Assembly (NCBI RefSeq): GCF_900115975.1
Contig: NZ_FOYM01000004.1
Coordinates: forward strand, 1-64,000
Length of the DNA: 64,000 bases
Origin: Desulfoscipio geothermicus DSM 3669
GTDB lineage: Bacteria; Bacillota; Desulfotomaculia; Desulfotomaculales; Desulfallaceae
Direction: 5' to 3'
Part shown: positions 15,643 through 23,345 of the stretch, one piece after another
Numbering within the stretch: the first letter of the stretch is position 1
Layout: the number at the start of each line of letters is the position of its first letter
Position numbers and translations under genes: made by a program
The notes under the pieces: generated by a model
Seen by the model: only the letters and a program-made list of their open reading frames with translations
The model's database searches: none
What the model was told of the DNA's origin: nothing

Positions 15643-17532
15643 TCAACTCCATTCAAAATCAATAAATAAATCCAGCGCCTCATCAATGGCTGACCGCAGG
15701 TTGTTTTCATCGCCGGCTGTGATGGCTTTCTGTAAATTGTGGATAACCTTTTGCAGCTTTTTCCGTCCTTTTACTGTGCCCTTATCTTGTAATTGCCGGG
15801 CTTTGTTCAACAAATTCTGCCCTTCGGCCAGCAACTCCTCCCATGTGCTTAATTCTTCCTCCGGTTCATCCCCCAGCCCGTCTTCATCCATCCAGTCAGC
15901 CATGTCATCGTCTTCAATGTTCAGGTCGAATGCCTCATCCCAGTCCTCATTTTCATCCATATCCGCCCCTTCAGCGCCGGCTTTTGTGTACAGTTCCTCC
16001 AGCCTTGCCACGCTCTCATTAAAGGCCTCCCGGGAGTTCCGGTTCAAATTGTCATGAACACTAACAGACATTTCTTTGCCGTTGGATACGCATCTGGCGG
16101 TTACCTCCAGGATGCCGTTGATATCATACTTGTAGGTAACCTCTATGGTCTCCGCTCCGGCCCTGTTGGGAGGGATGCCGTCAAGTAAAAACTCACCCAG
16201 CCGGTGATTTTGTTTGACCCACTGATTTTCCCCCTGATAAATTTCAATGGCTGCAGCTGTCTGGCCATCTGTCGCAGTGTAAAAATTTTCCGTCCTGCTG
16301 ACCGGTATGGTAGTGTTGCGGGGTATTATAACGTGGTAGCCGCCGGGACGCATGGTAGAATATTTCCATTCCTTTAAAACCGCAATACCCATGGAAAATG
16401 GGGCCACATCCGTTAAGATGAGTCCTTTTTTAGCCAGTGTGCCGGATTTTATCCCGGCCTGGACTGCCGCTCCCAGGGCCACTGCCTCATCCGGGTGCAC
16501 GTCGGAACGGGGCTCTTTATTGAAATAATCTCTGATCAGTTCCCTTACCCTGGGTATACGAGTGGACCCTCCCACCAAAAGGATCTGGTGGATATCTTCA
16601 GGTTTTAATCCGGCATCAGCCATTACCCTGCGCACGCAATCCATTGTTTCCATGAGATAATGATCAATGAGAGCAATAAATTGTTCTCTGGTAAATTCGG
16701 TAAATATGCCAACTGGTTTGCCATCCTTTACAGTCACCAGGGGCAGAGAAATATTCACCCGATCCGTTGTGGAAAGTTTTATTTTTATTTTTTCAGCTTC
16801 TTCTTTCAACAAAGCCCTGGCCCTTATATCCAGGCGCGGGTCAATCTGTTGCTCCAGTTTAATTTTATCTGCCAGCCAGTCCACGATGCGCCAGTCAAAA
16901 TCCTCCCCGCCAAGGTTGTTATTGCCGCTGGTGGCTTTGACCTCCATTATGCCGCTCATCATTTCCACCACGGAAACGTCAAAGGTGCCCCCGCCTAAAT
17001 CGTAAACCAGAACATGCTGGTCCTCTTTTAAATGATTTAATCCGAAAGCCATCGCTGCCGCAGTTGGTTCATTAATAATTCGTTCCACCACAAAACCGGC
17101 CAGTTCCCCGGCCTGTTTGGTGGCCCGGCGCTGTTCATCGGTAAAATAAGCGGGCACGGTGATGACGGCTTCTTTTTCACCTTCGCCGAATTTGGCATCT
17201 ACATAAGTTTTTAACTCTTTTAATATTAAAGCGGATATTTCCTGGGGCAGCAGTTGCTGACCGGCGATGGGAATTGGGTCCGGGGACCCCATTTTTCTTT
17301 TAACGGCAGCCACCGTCCGGTCCGGCATGGCTATTAAAGCCGAGCGGGCATCTTCTCCCACAATGATGTTGTTTGTTAAATCAATCAGCACCACTGATGG
17401 AATAATTCTATCCCCGCCGGGGGAAGGAATAATTTCCGGTTTTCCCCGGTTGATATAAGCCACTGCAGAATTGGTGGTGCCCAGGTCAATGCCCACTACC
17501 GGTCGGGCGTCATGGTTGTTGGTTTTAGACAT
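15643..17532 (-). CDS. dnaK: DnaK-type Hsp70 chaperone (divergent paralogue)
   Basis: A 629-aa Hsp70. Phosphate loop V-V-G-I-D-L-G-T-T-N-S-A, the D-L-G-G-G-T-F-D-V-S-V motif and G-G-S-T-R-I-P are present in the ATPase domain. The substrate-binding domain (about 400-510) is followed by an unusual acidic stretch rich in D/E (about 535-580) before the helical lid, and the usual EEVD-like or GGQ-rich DnaK tail is missing. ATG 17532 has AGGAGGAGG upstream; a longer frame to 17598 is not needed. Together with the adjacent GrpE- and J-like genes it forms a dedicated chaperone set, probably additional to the main dnaK operon. Confidence 0.88.
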   Translation of the reverse strand: MSKTNNHDARPVVGIDLGTTNSAVAYINRGKPEIIPSPGGDRIIPSVVLIDLTNNIIVGEDARSALIAMPDRTVAAVKRKMGSPDPIPIAGQQLLPQEISALILKELKTYVDAKFGEGEKEAVITVPAYFTDEQRRATKQAGELAGFVVERIINEPTAAAMAFGLNHLKEDQHVLVYDLGGGTFDVSVVEMMSGIMEVKATSGNNNLGGEDFDWRIVDWLADKIKLEQQIDPRLDIRARALLKEEAEKIKIKLSTTDRVNISLPLVTVKDGKPVGIFTEFTREQFIALIDHYLMETMDCVRRVMADAGLKPEDIHQILLVGGSTRIPRVRELIRDYFNKEPRSDVHPDEAVALGAAVQAGIKSGTLAKKGLILTDVAPFSMGIAVLKEWKYSTMRPGGYHVIIPRNTTIPVSRTENFYTATDGQTAAAIEIYQGENQWVKQNHRLGEFLLDGIPPNRAGAETIEVTYKYDINGILEVTARCVSNGKEMSVSVHDNLNRNSREAFNESVARLEELYTKAGAEGADMDENEDWDEAFDLNIEDDDMADWMDEDGLGDEPEEELSTWEELLAEGQNLLNKARQLQDKGTVKGRKKLQKVIHNLQKAITAGDENNLRSAIDEALDLFIDFEWS

Positions 17533-18256
17533 AATTATCCTCCTCCTGAACAGTGATAACCTGTGCTTTGCGCAGTATACGCCCCTCCGGGGTGACAAAA
17601 CCCCGTCTGGTTACCTCCACCACTTGATACGGCAGTAATGCATCTGCATCTGTATCAGTGCACATTTTTAGCGCTTCCGCCCTGGTCACGGTGGCGATGG
17701 CTTCAGCCCACCGGGGGTCAAAGCTTTTACCATACAGATCTATCTCCAGAATGCCTGCTTCAGCCAGAGCTTGTACCAGCCGGACGGCCCATTGCTCCAA
17801 CATTTGCCGCCAGTTATCCCTTGCGTCGTCTTGTAGTTCGTCTTTTAGTACCCGGCGGATATAATCAATATCATCCAGTTGTTTCATAACAGCTTCCGCC
17901 AGAGCTGTAATCTGCTTTTCCTTTAATTGCAGCTGGACCGTTTCCTGCAAATATTGCTCTTGCCACTGCTGTACTTTTTTTATACCGGTCATAAGCCTAT
18001 CCAGTTTGCTTTGAGTTTCCTGGCCCGTTTTGTAGTGCAGGCGGGCCAGTTTTTGTACCTGGGCGGCAGTTTCCGTCAATTGACCGGCATTTTGGACCAA
18101 TTGCCCGTCAATATGGTAAACTTGCTGCTGACTGCTCTTTAAAAATGCTTCCAAATTATCCAGTCTGCCGGCTATATTTGCTAATTGTTCACTGATAACA
18201 GCAGGGGATGGGCGCTCATCCCGCTTCTTTTTTACCTCCCAGAACTTCCAGTTCAT
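17525..18256 (-). CDS. grpE: GrpE-family nucleotide exchange factor, divergent
   Basis: A 243-aa protein. Residues about 15-140 are predicted coiled coil rich in Q, and the C-terminal part shows the GrpE beta-domain pattern (I-x-x-x-G-x-x-F-D-P-R-x-x-E-A-I, then V-V-E-V-T-R-R-G-F-x-x-x-x-G-R-I-L-R-K-A-Q-V). GrpE releases ADP from DnaK. Its end overlaps the dnaK start by eight bases. It is the first gene of the operon; 18257-18487 upstream is AT-rich promoter DNA with no obvious CIRCE (TTAGCACTC) element. Confidence 0.8.
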   Translation of the reverse strand: MNWKFWEVKKKRDERPSPAVISEQLANIAGRLDNLEAFLKSSQQQVYHIDGQLVQNAGQLTETAAQVQKLARLHYKTGQETQSKLDRLMTGIKKVQQWQEQYLQETVQLQLKEKQITALAEAVMKQLDDIDYIRRVLKDELQDDARDNWRQMLEQWAVRLVQALAEAGILEIDLYGKSFDPRWAEAIATVTRAEALKMCTDTDADALLPYQVVEVTRRGFVTPEGRILRKAQVITVQEEDNYV

Positions 18257-18487
18257 TTTTCACTCTCCTTGAAAGGCGGATAAAACTGGTGCCCTAATTC
18301 GCCTGAAAATACCTTACTCACTAATATACTTGAAAAATATGATAAAAACCAGCAAAAAAGATGGCCCTACCTTCTTCCTAAAAGCTGGAAAAGTTAAGCC
18401 CGGGTATTTTGGGTTATTTTAAAGAATTGACGTATTCCACAAAGCATTAGTGGAAGATGCTGCATGCATTAATGTATCTCAAATGAC

Positions 18488-18743
18488 ATGGAAACAGGAT
18501 TCGGAAGCTACGTTCTTTGGGCGTTCCTGATTGGGCTGTTTTTATGATGGCCAACTCCCGTAGAGGGTGCTGGTTTATGTCCCGTAATATAAATAACGCC
18601 CTTGACACCTCCTACTGGAAGGCGCAAGGGCTGAAAAGTTTACGTGCTCGCTATCTGGAACTACGTAACCTTTGGGAACCGCCTAGTGCGGACCCGCATG
18701 CTAGGTTGTATGAGAGGTCGGGGGCTGGCCGCCCCCGACCTCT
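18488..18743 (+). mobile_element. 3' remnant of a second group II intron with frameshifted maturase tail
   Basis: Bases about 18508-18670 encode R-K-L-R-S-L-G-V-P-D-W-A, M-M-A-N-S-R-R-G and Y-W-K-A-Q-G-L-K-S-L, the maturase end of an intron-encoded protein, with one extra base near 18494 breaking the frame just before it. Domain V follows (18674-18708, GGGAACCGCC...GCATGCTAGGTTGT), then a GC-rich domain VI stem (CGGGGGC...GCCCCCG) ending near 18743. All upstream intron domains are missing. Downstream sequence matches the unoccupied DNA at 22530, suggesting the 3' insertion boundary. Confidence 0.75.
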
Positions 18744-18775
18744 AGATTTTAGGACAATCATTTTAATTCATTTGC

Positions 18776-19156
18776 TTATTGGGTCTGAATATCACTGTAG
18801 TTGCCGTACCCGCCCATCATGCCGGGGCCGTAATTACCGTTATAGCCACCCATCATACCATATCCGTAATTGCCGTTGCCGCCAAAACCGCCCATCATGC
18901 CACCCATCATGCCAAAACCATATTGATTATGGAAATCTCTCATGTAATCAAAATGCTCTTTCCAGGCTTTAGCTTGATCGTCACTTATTTGGCCATTTTT
19001 CACGGCGTCATTAAGCCATTGTTCATGCCAGTCGAACATTTGATCAAAGAATTGGTTGGAGTACCCGTTGTTGGGGTTAATGGCAGCCATTGCGCTGGGG
19101 GCTATCAAGGCAACTACCAGGAGTACCCCTGCAGCTAAGATAAATGCTTTTTTCAT
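18776..19156 (-). CDS. Secreted Met/Gly-rich small protein
   Basis: A 126-aa protein with a clear signal peptide (M-K-K-A-F, hydrophobic core, A-M-A-A near residue 24). Then comes a helical W-H-E-Q-W ... D-D-Q-A-K-A-W-K-E-H-F segment like DUF2680-type exported proteins, and a low-complexity tail built of G-M-M-G-G and G-Y-x-G-N-Y-G units. Met-rich tails often bind Cu(I), but this is only a suggestion here. A near-identical copy lacking its start lies at 22561-22941. AAGGGTG precedes the ATG. Function unknown. Confidence 0.75.
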   Translation of the reverse strand: MKKAFILAAGVLLVVALIAPSAMAAINPNNGYSNQFFDQMFDWHEQWLNDAVKNGQISDDQAKAWKEHFDYMRDFHNQYGFGMMGGMMGGFGGNGNYGYGMMGGYNGNYGPGMMGGYGNYSDIQTQ

Positions 19157-19361
19157 GTGTTTTTAACACCCTTTCTTTTAATTTTTTTTCTTTGTGATTA
19201 TATTTTAACGTTAAAGTTTCACAAAACTGTTACAATCATTTGAAAATATAATGTAAAAACCGCTACTGGGGTTATACGAGTTAACCATTTGGCTAATCAT
19301 AATTTATGAAAAAATTTCAAGCCGGAAAAACAAGATGCCCGGCTTACAGGAGGTATAAGCT

Positions 19362-19532
19362 GTGCCCAGTTTAGGTTTCGGTGAATTGGTTTTGATCCTA
19401 ATAATCGCCCTGGTGATTTTCGGGCCCGGCAAGCTGCCCGGGGTGGGCAGGGCCGTGGGAAGCGCCATGCGGGAGTTTAGAGCCGCCAAGGACGGGATTA
19501 TGAACGACCATTCGGAAAACTGCAGAGGTTAG
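19362..19532 (+). CDS. tatA: TatA-family twin-arginine translocase subunit, C-terminally truncated
   Basis: A 56-aa protein from GTG 19362 with a perfect AGGAGGT seven bases upstream. It shows a TatA membrane helix (L-G-F-G-E-L-V-L-I-L-I-I-A-L-V-I-F-G-P), the F-G-P-x-K-L-P hinge, and an amphipathic helix (V-G-R-A-V-G-S-A-M-R-E-F-R). From about codon 48 the DNA is actually a chemoreceptor-gene fragment read out of frame, so the natural acidic tail is replaced by D-H-S-E-N-C-R-G. The helix-hinge-helix core needed for pore formation is intact, so it may still work. Confidence 0.8.
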   Translation: MPSLGFGELVLILIIALVIFGPGKLPGVGRAVGSAMREFRAAKDGIMNDHSENCRG

Positions 19533-19896
19533 TAAAACGGAAGCGGAAAAGGGTCGCGATGGAATTCAAAAGGTAACCGTACAAAATGTTGCCAGCACCA
19601 CCGAGGAAGCGACGGCCGTCATGGAAAAGATGGCTTCATCCGGCTTCATCCACCGAAACTTTAAACGAAATGCCGAAGAATTGCAAAATATGGCTGTTAA
19701 ATTTAAGGTGGATGATATTTTACGGGGTGGCCTTAACAAGGGCGCCAAAACAGCGTTTATCATTTTTACCTTTCTTTGTATCGGGGGCATCTTTGCATCC
19801 CTGGCCAGGGGTAATGTGAATACGGTACATTTTAAAAGAAAGGCGCACAATAAAGAACTGATTTTAGTGTGCGCCTTTCTTTTTAATAACCTTTAA
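19504..19896 (+). pseudogene. Chemoreceptor (MCP) 3' scrap fused in frame to MFS transporter 3' scrap
   Basis: One open frame carries an MCP-like C-terminus (T-I-R-K-T-A-E-V-S-K ... A-S-T-T-E-E-A-T-A-V-M-E-K-M, N-A-E-E-L-Q-N-M-A-V-K-F-K-V, the usual receptor end) to about 19710. It then switches to N-K-G-A-K-T-A-F-I-I-F-T-F-L-C-I-G-G-I-F-A-S-L-A-R-G-N-V-N, the end of the MFS exporter at 411-1823. Together with tatA this is a three-gene junction within 400 bases. No start or domain core remains. Confidence 0.7.
19839..19882 (+). terminator. Rho-independent terminator
   Basis: AAAGGCGCACA...TGTGCGCCTTT stem followed by CTTTTTAA; on the other strand it also ends the SHOCT-protein gene. Confidence 0.8.
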
Positions 19897-20134
19897 TTTC
19901 TTCTTTCCTGGCAATATATTCTTCTGTTGTCAACTCACCTGCCGCATAACGTTTCTTTAATATCTCAAGGGCTGATTCACCGCCACCGGCTTCGTGATAA
20001 TTATGGCTTAGCTTGTTTTTTCCACCTACCCAACGTACTAATAAAACGATAACCCCAATGATAATAAATAGCCAAATAAGCATAGGCAAGATCATACCGA
20101 AGAATCCTAAACCCCCACCATAAAACATATGCAT
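19883..20134 (-). CDS. SHOCT-domain membrane protein
   Basis: An 83-aa protein: a Gly-rich N-terminus, one membrane helix (about residues 12-35), then a C-terminal SHOCT motif (A-L-E-I-L-K-K-R-Y-A-A-G-E-L-T-T-E-E-Y-I-A-R-K-E-E-I). SHOCT domains are short oligomerisation/binding modules at the ends of bacterial membrane proteins. GGGAGGTAT lies before the ATG. Specific role unknown. Confidence 0.8.
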   Translation of the reverse strand: MHMFYGGGLGFFGMILPMLIWLFIIIGVIVLLVRWVGGKNKLSHNYHEAGGGESALEILKKRYAAGELTTEEYIARKEEIKGY

Positions 20135-20256
20135 TTATATACCTCCCATAAATTCTGTATTTGAAAATATAATAATTGAAAAGTTTTACGAAAATATCAC
20201 ATGATTATAAATAAATAATAACAATTGCAATTAGAATATAGCAATTTATAAAGTTT

Positions 20257-20300
20257 GAAATCCCGGTGATAGTTGGCCGGGATTTCAATTTTGGTTTTTT
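20257..20300 (+). terminator. Hairpin terminator in the sigI upstream region
   Basis: GAAATCCCGG...CCGGGATTTC followed by AATTTTGGTTTTTT. It isolates the sigI region from upstream DNA on the plus strand; no gene reads into it from the plus side apart from the scraps before 19896. Confidence 0.6.
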
Positions 20301-20532
20301 AAAAAGGAGGTGGTTATTGGGGATCCTGTAAGCAATAATAACAGAAAAATGTAACAAAAGACAAAAGAAGAATTAAATATTTTGTTAACTCTGAATTCAG
20401 GGTTGGATTTTTGCTACGCTAATGAATGGATTGTAACAAAATTGTTAAAATGGCGTGCAAAATATTATACATTTAAACTTTATAATTAATATAATCTTGC
20501 CAGGCAATGGGTGAAACAAATCTTGAAGGTGA

Positions 20533-20575
20533 CAAGGCAGACGCCATCCGGTGGCTGCCTTGAAAATTTTTATTT
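20533..20575 (+). promoter_or_regulatory. Attenuator-like hairpin in the sigI leader
   Basis: CAAGGCAG (20533-20540) pairs with CTGCCTTG (20555-20562), with an inner CCA/TGG extension, and is followed by AAAATTTTTATTT. It sits about 120 bases before sigI. A second possible stem (ACTCCATCC with GGTTGGAGT, ending near 20672) would include the sequence just before the ribosome site. The pair could form an on/off leader. No known riboswitch consensus fits. Confidence 0.4.
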
Positions 20576-20681
20576 CAATGCCCCCAAAATATAAAGCTGC
20601 CTTCGAATAACTGACCAAAACCGGCAAGACTCCATCCACTGTCACCAATCTAAATAGCATAAAAGGTTGGAGTTGAGATAA

Positions 20682-21398
20682 TTGCATGAAAAAATATGTG
20701 AATCATTAATTGAACAGGCCCAATTGGGTGATCACCTGGCGCGGGAGCAAATCATTGAACAAGGTAAGCCATTCATAGCCAAGGTAAGTTCCACTATTTG
20801 CAAGAGATATCTATGCTGGGGTAGGGACGAGGAATTAAGTGTTGCTCTGTTGGCTTATAATGAAGCCATAGATGCCTATAATAAAGATAATAAGACGACT
20901 TTTACAACTTTTGCGCACAGGGTAATACATCGCCGGCTGGTGGATTACTTCCGAAAAGAAGTAAAGCAGCAACATCTGTCACTGGTACCGATTGACGAAG
21001 ATAATAATGAATTTAGTAAAGCGGAAAAAGACATTTCCATAATCAAATATCAAGACAGTACGCAACAAGAGGACCTCGTCGCTACTATAGCAACCTTTAA
21101 TATGATTCTCAAGGATTATGGAATAACTTTTAAAAATTTGGTAAAGTGCTCACCGAAACACCGCGATACAAGAGAAAACCTGATGCGTATAGCATTATAT
21201 ATTGCTGAGAATAACGAGTTGTTTACTCAGTTGAAAAAAACAAAGCGTTTACCTGTTCATGAACTTTGTAAAAAGCTGGGGGTAAGCCGTAAAGTAATTG
21301 AAAAGGGGAGAAAATACATAATTGCCCTGACTCTCATTTTAACCGAACCGGAGTTAACAGCACTGAAGAATTTCACAAGTTTTCCTAATACAATTTAA
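20682..21398 (+). CDS. sigI: RNA polymerase sigma factor SigI
   Basis: A 238-aa sigma-I-type factor. Region 2-like sequence (A-R-E-Q-I-I-E-x-x-x-P-F-I, then A-L-L-A-Y-N-E-A-I-D-A-Y ... F-x-T-F-A-H-R-V-I-H-R-R-L-V-D-Y-F-R-K-E) lies in the first 110 residues, and a SigI-specific C-terminal helix-turn-helix (K-L-G-V-S-R-K-V-I-E-K-G-R-K-Y-I) near 200. SigI controls heat/cell-envelope genes in Bacillus and polysaccharide-responsive genes in Clostridium. TTG 20682 is the start with GGAG upstream. rsgI follows 13 bases after the stop, the canonical pair. Confidence 0.88.
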   Translation: MHEKICESLIEQAQLGDHLAREQIIEQGKPFIAKVSSTICKRYLCWGRDEELSVALLAYNEAIDAYNKDNKTTFTTFAHRVIHRRLVDYFRKEVKQQHLSLVPIDEDNNEFSKAEKDISIIKYQDSTQQEDLVATIATFNMILKDYGITFKNLVKCSPKHRDTRENLMRIALYIAENNELFTQLKKTKRLPVHELCKKLGVSRKVIEKGRKYIIALTLILTEPELTALKNFTSFPNTI

Positions 21399-21411
21399 GA
21401 AGGTGTCTGCC

Positions 21412-22488
21412 ATGAAAATTTCGGGGGTAGTTATTGAAACTTGTAAAAAAAGAAATATGGTTACTGTTTATACCAGCAATGGCCAGTTCTTGAAGGTACC
21501 TGCTCCAAGATTTGATATAAAAACCGGGGAAATAATCGAAGTACCACAAAACGCAACCCGATGTGTTAGAAAAACAATGTTATCTATGCGGGTTATTTCA
21601 GCTGCCGCAGCCGTATTTGCTTTGGTTATGTTCTTAAGTATTTACCTTGCATTTTTTACTGTCCCGGTATCGGCTTACGTAGCTCTGGATTTCAATCCCA
21701 GTTTGGAACTTAAAATCAACAAGCAAGCAAAAGTAATGGATGTCCGCAGTATTAACGAAGATGCTGATAAGTTATTGAAAGACTTGAACTTAAAGGATGC
21801 AAATGTATATAAAGCTGTGGAAAAAATAATGGATAAAGCAATTGCCCTTGGGTATATAAAACTTGATGAAAAAAATCTGGTTATTGCTTCGGTAGTGCCG
21901 GTTGGTGAAGAAACTGTTGTTGATAGAGAAAAGTTGGAATCAGTAATTGCAAATAATATACAGCAAAAGGAAATTGACAGTTATATATTGGTAGATACAA
22001 GTAATGAAAAAACACGCAATATTGCTGCCGAAAATGGGCTTTCCGTAAATAGGTATAAAGTTATGGAACATTATCATGAGGCCGGCTTAAATATTAGCGC
22101 CCAAGAAATTAATAATAAAAATATGATGGATATTATGAAAGATAATAATATATATTTAACTAAAAAACAGGATTATACAACACTGACACATCAAAATGAA
22201 ATAAACCCAGGAAAAAATGCTGGCATGCAGAACAACAGTGATATGATGGAAACCAGTGGCGCTTTAATGAGCAACAATATGGATAGAGATTCATCCAAAT
22301 CACAATTTAATTATATACAACGTTCGGGAGATATGAAAAACGATACAATGCATAATGGCAGCGAAAAAAATGAACAAACAATGGAGTCGTCGCGCACCGG
22401 TGATACTGATATGAATCATGACCAATATGAGGACATGAAATATCCAAATAAACAAATGAACCATGATATGTCAAGAATAAAATATTAA
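21412..22488 (+). CDS. rsgI: Anti-sigma-I factor RsgI
   Basis: A 358-aa membrane protein. An N-terminal RsgI domain (I-S-G-V-V-I-E ... V-Y-T-S-N-G-Q-F-L-K-V) binds SigI in the cytoplasm; a single membrane helix lies near residues 63-85; the external part (A-Y-V-A-L-D-F-N-P-S-L-E-L-K-I-N) is the conserved extracytoplasmic RsgI domain. The last 120 residues are an Asn/Met/Asp-rich low-complexity tail instead of a carbohydrate-binding module. ATG 21412 is favoured (AAGGTG upstream). The Met/Asn-rich tail resembles that of the adjacent Met/Gly-rich protein in composition, which may hint at a shared ligand such as a metal (inference). Confidence 0.85.
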   Translation: MKISGVVIETCKKRNMVTVYTSNGQFLKVPAPRFDIKTGEIIEVPQNATRCVRKTMLSMRVISAAAAVFALVMFLSIYLAFFTVPVSAYVALDFNPSLELKINKQAKVMDVRSINEDADKLLKDLNLKDANVYKAVEKIMDKAIALGYIKLDEKNLVIASVVPVGEETVVDREKLESVIANNIQQKEIDSYILVDTSNEKTRNIAAENGLSVNRYKVMEHYHEAGLNISAQEINNKNMMDIMKDNNIYLTKKQDYTTLTHQNEINPGKNAGMQNNSDMMETSGALMSNNMDRDSSKSQFNYIQRSGDMKNDTMHNGSEKNEQTMESSRTGDTDMNHDQYEDMKYPNKQMNHDMSRIKY

Positions 22489-22497
22489 AAAAAAAGT

Positions 22498-22525
22498 AAA
22501 CCCAGGGTCGCATAAACCCTGGGTT
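22498..22525. terminator. Bidirectional terminator after rsgI
   Basis: AAACCCAGGG-TCGCATAA-ACCCTGGGTTT; followed on the minus strand by a long T-rich run, on the plus strand by GCAAGATTTTAG. The downstream GATTTTAG also borders the second intron remnant at 18744. Confidence 0.75.
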
Positions 22526-22529
22526 TGCA

Positions 22530-22941
22530 AGATTTTAGACAATCATTTTAATTCATTTGCTTATTGGGTCTGAATATCACTGTAGTTGCCGTACCCGCCC
22601 ATCATGCCAGGGCCGTAATTACCGTTATAGCCACCCATCATACCATATCCGTAATTGCCGTTGCCGCCAAAACCGCCCATCATGCCACCCATCATGCCAC
22701 CCATCATGCCAAAACCATATTGATTATGGAAATCTCTCATGTAATCAAAATGCTCTTTCCAGGCTTTGGCTTGATCGTCACTTATTTGGCCATTTTTCAC
22801 GGCGTCATTAAGCCATTGTTCATGCCAGTCAAACATTTGATCAAAGAATTGGTTGGGGTATCCGTTGTTGGGATTGATGGCAGCCATTGCGCTGGGGGCT
22901 ATCAAGGCAACTACCAGGAGTACCCCTGCAGCTAAGATAAA
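22530..22941 (-). pseudogene. Duplicate of the Met/Gly-rich secreted protein, signal peptide start lost
   Basis: Bases 22530-22941 repeat 18744-19144 with a few substitutions and one extra 12-base M-M-G-G unit. Homology stops three or four codons after where the start should be; upstream in frame is a TAA with no ATG/GTG. TTG 22905 could start a product lacking a signal peptide. The copy without the intron end shows what the 18744 flank looked like before insertion. Reading frame otherwise intact, ending at 22561. Confidence 0.7.
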
Positions 22942-23038
22942 GATTTATTGGCATCATGCCAACCGGGGGAGGGAAAACTATTTGTTGTCAAATACCCGCG
23001 ATGCTGTTCCCCGGAATATCAAGATGTTATAAAACCTA

Positions 23039-23073
23039 AAACCCGCAACTCCTTTATATGAGGAGAGCGGGTT
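23039..23073 (-). terminator. Terminator of the yedE-tusA operon
   Basis: On the minus strand AACCCGC...GCGGGTT with an inner CTCCT/AGGAG stem, followed by TTAGGTTTTAT. A second smaller hairpin, GGCTCCCT-GTTA-AGGGAGCC, lies at 23083-23102 between it and tusA. Confidence 0.75.
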
Positions 23074-23132
23074 GCTTTTACAGGCTCCCTGTTAAGGGAG
23101 CCATTTACAGTGTTGCAAACTCTAGTTCGATA

Positions 23133-23345
23133 TTATTTGGAAATGTTAAGTATATAATCTAATCCCCGTTGTTTAACTATAACATTCCATCCCTTATTTT
23201 CGCACAATCTAGTTACGTTTTCTTTGGCGGCTGGATTATCCACCATAACCTCTATGGAACCGCCTGGTAACTGGTCAATTACTTTTTTCGTGAGTAAAAC
23301 GGGTTCAGGGCAAAGTAACCCCCTGGCATCAACTGTTCTGCTCAA
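23133..23345 (-). CDS. TusA/SirA-family sulfur-carrier protein
   Basis: A 70-aa TusA-like protein. It starts with D-A-R-G-L-L-C-P-E-P-V, containing the single Cys that carries persulfide (or selenide) in the C-P-x-P motif, and ends in a beta-rich domain. The ATG overlaps the last codons of yedE, so the two are translationally coupled. YedE-TusA (YedF-like) pairs are associated with thiosulfate/sulfur or selenium uptake; the nearby selC-like tRNA makes a selenium or cysteine-coding link tempting but unproven. Confidence 0.85.
   Translation of the reverse strand: MSRTVDARGLLCPEPVLLTKKVIDQLPGGSIEVMVDNPAAKENVTRLCENKGWNVIVKQRGLDYILNISK

Noticed and set aside
20440-20681. Cobalamin or c-di-GMP riboswitch before sigI
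   Set aside because: Some short GGTGA and CCGGTGG pieces look suggestive, but the conserved cores and order of these classes are not present.
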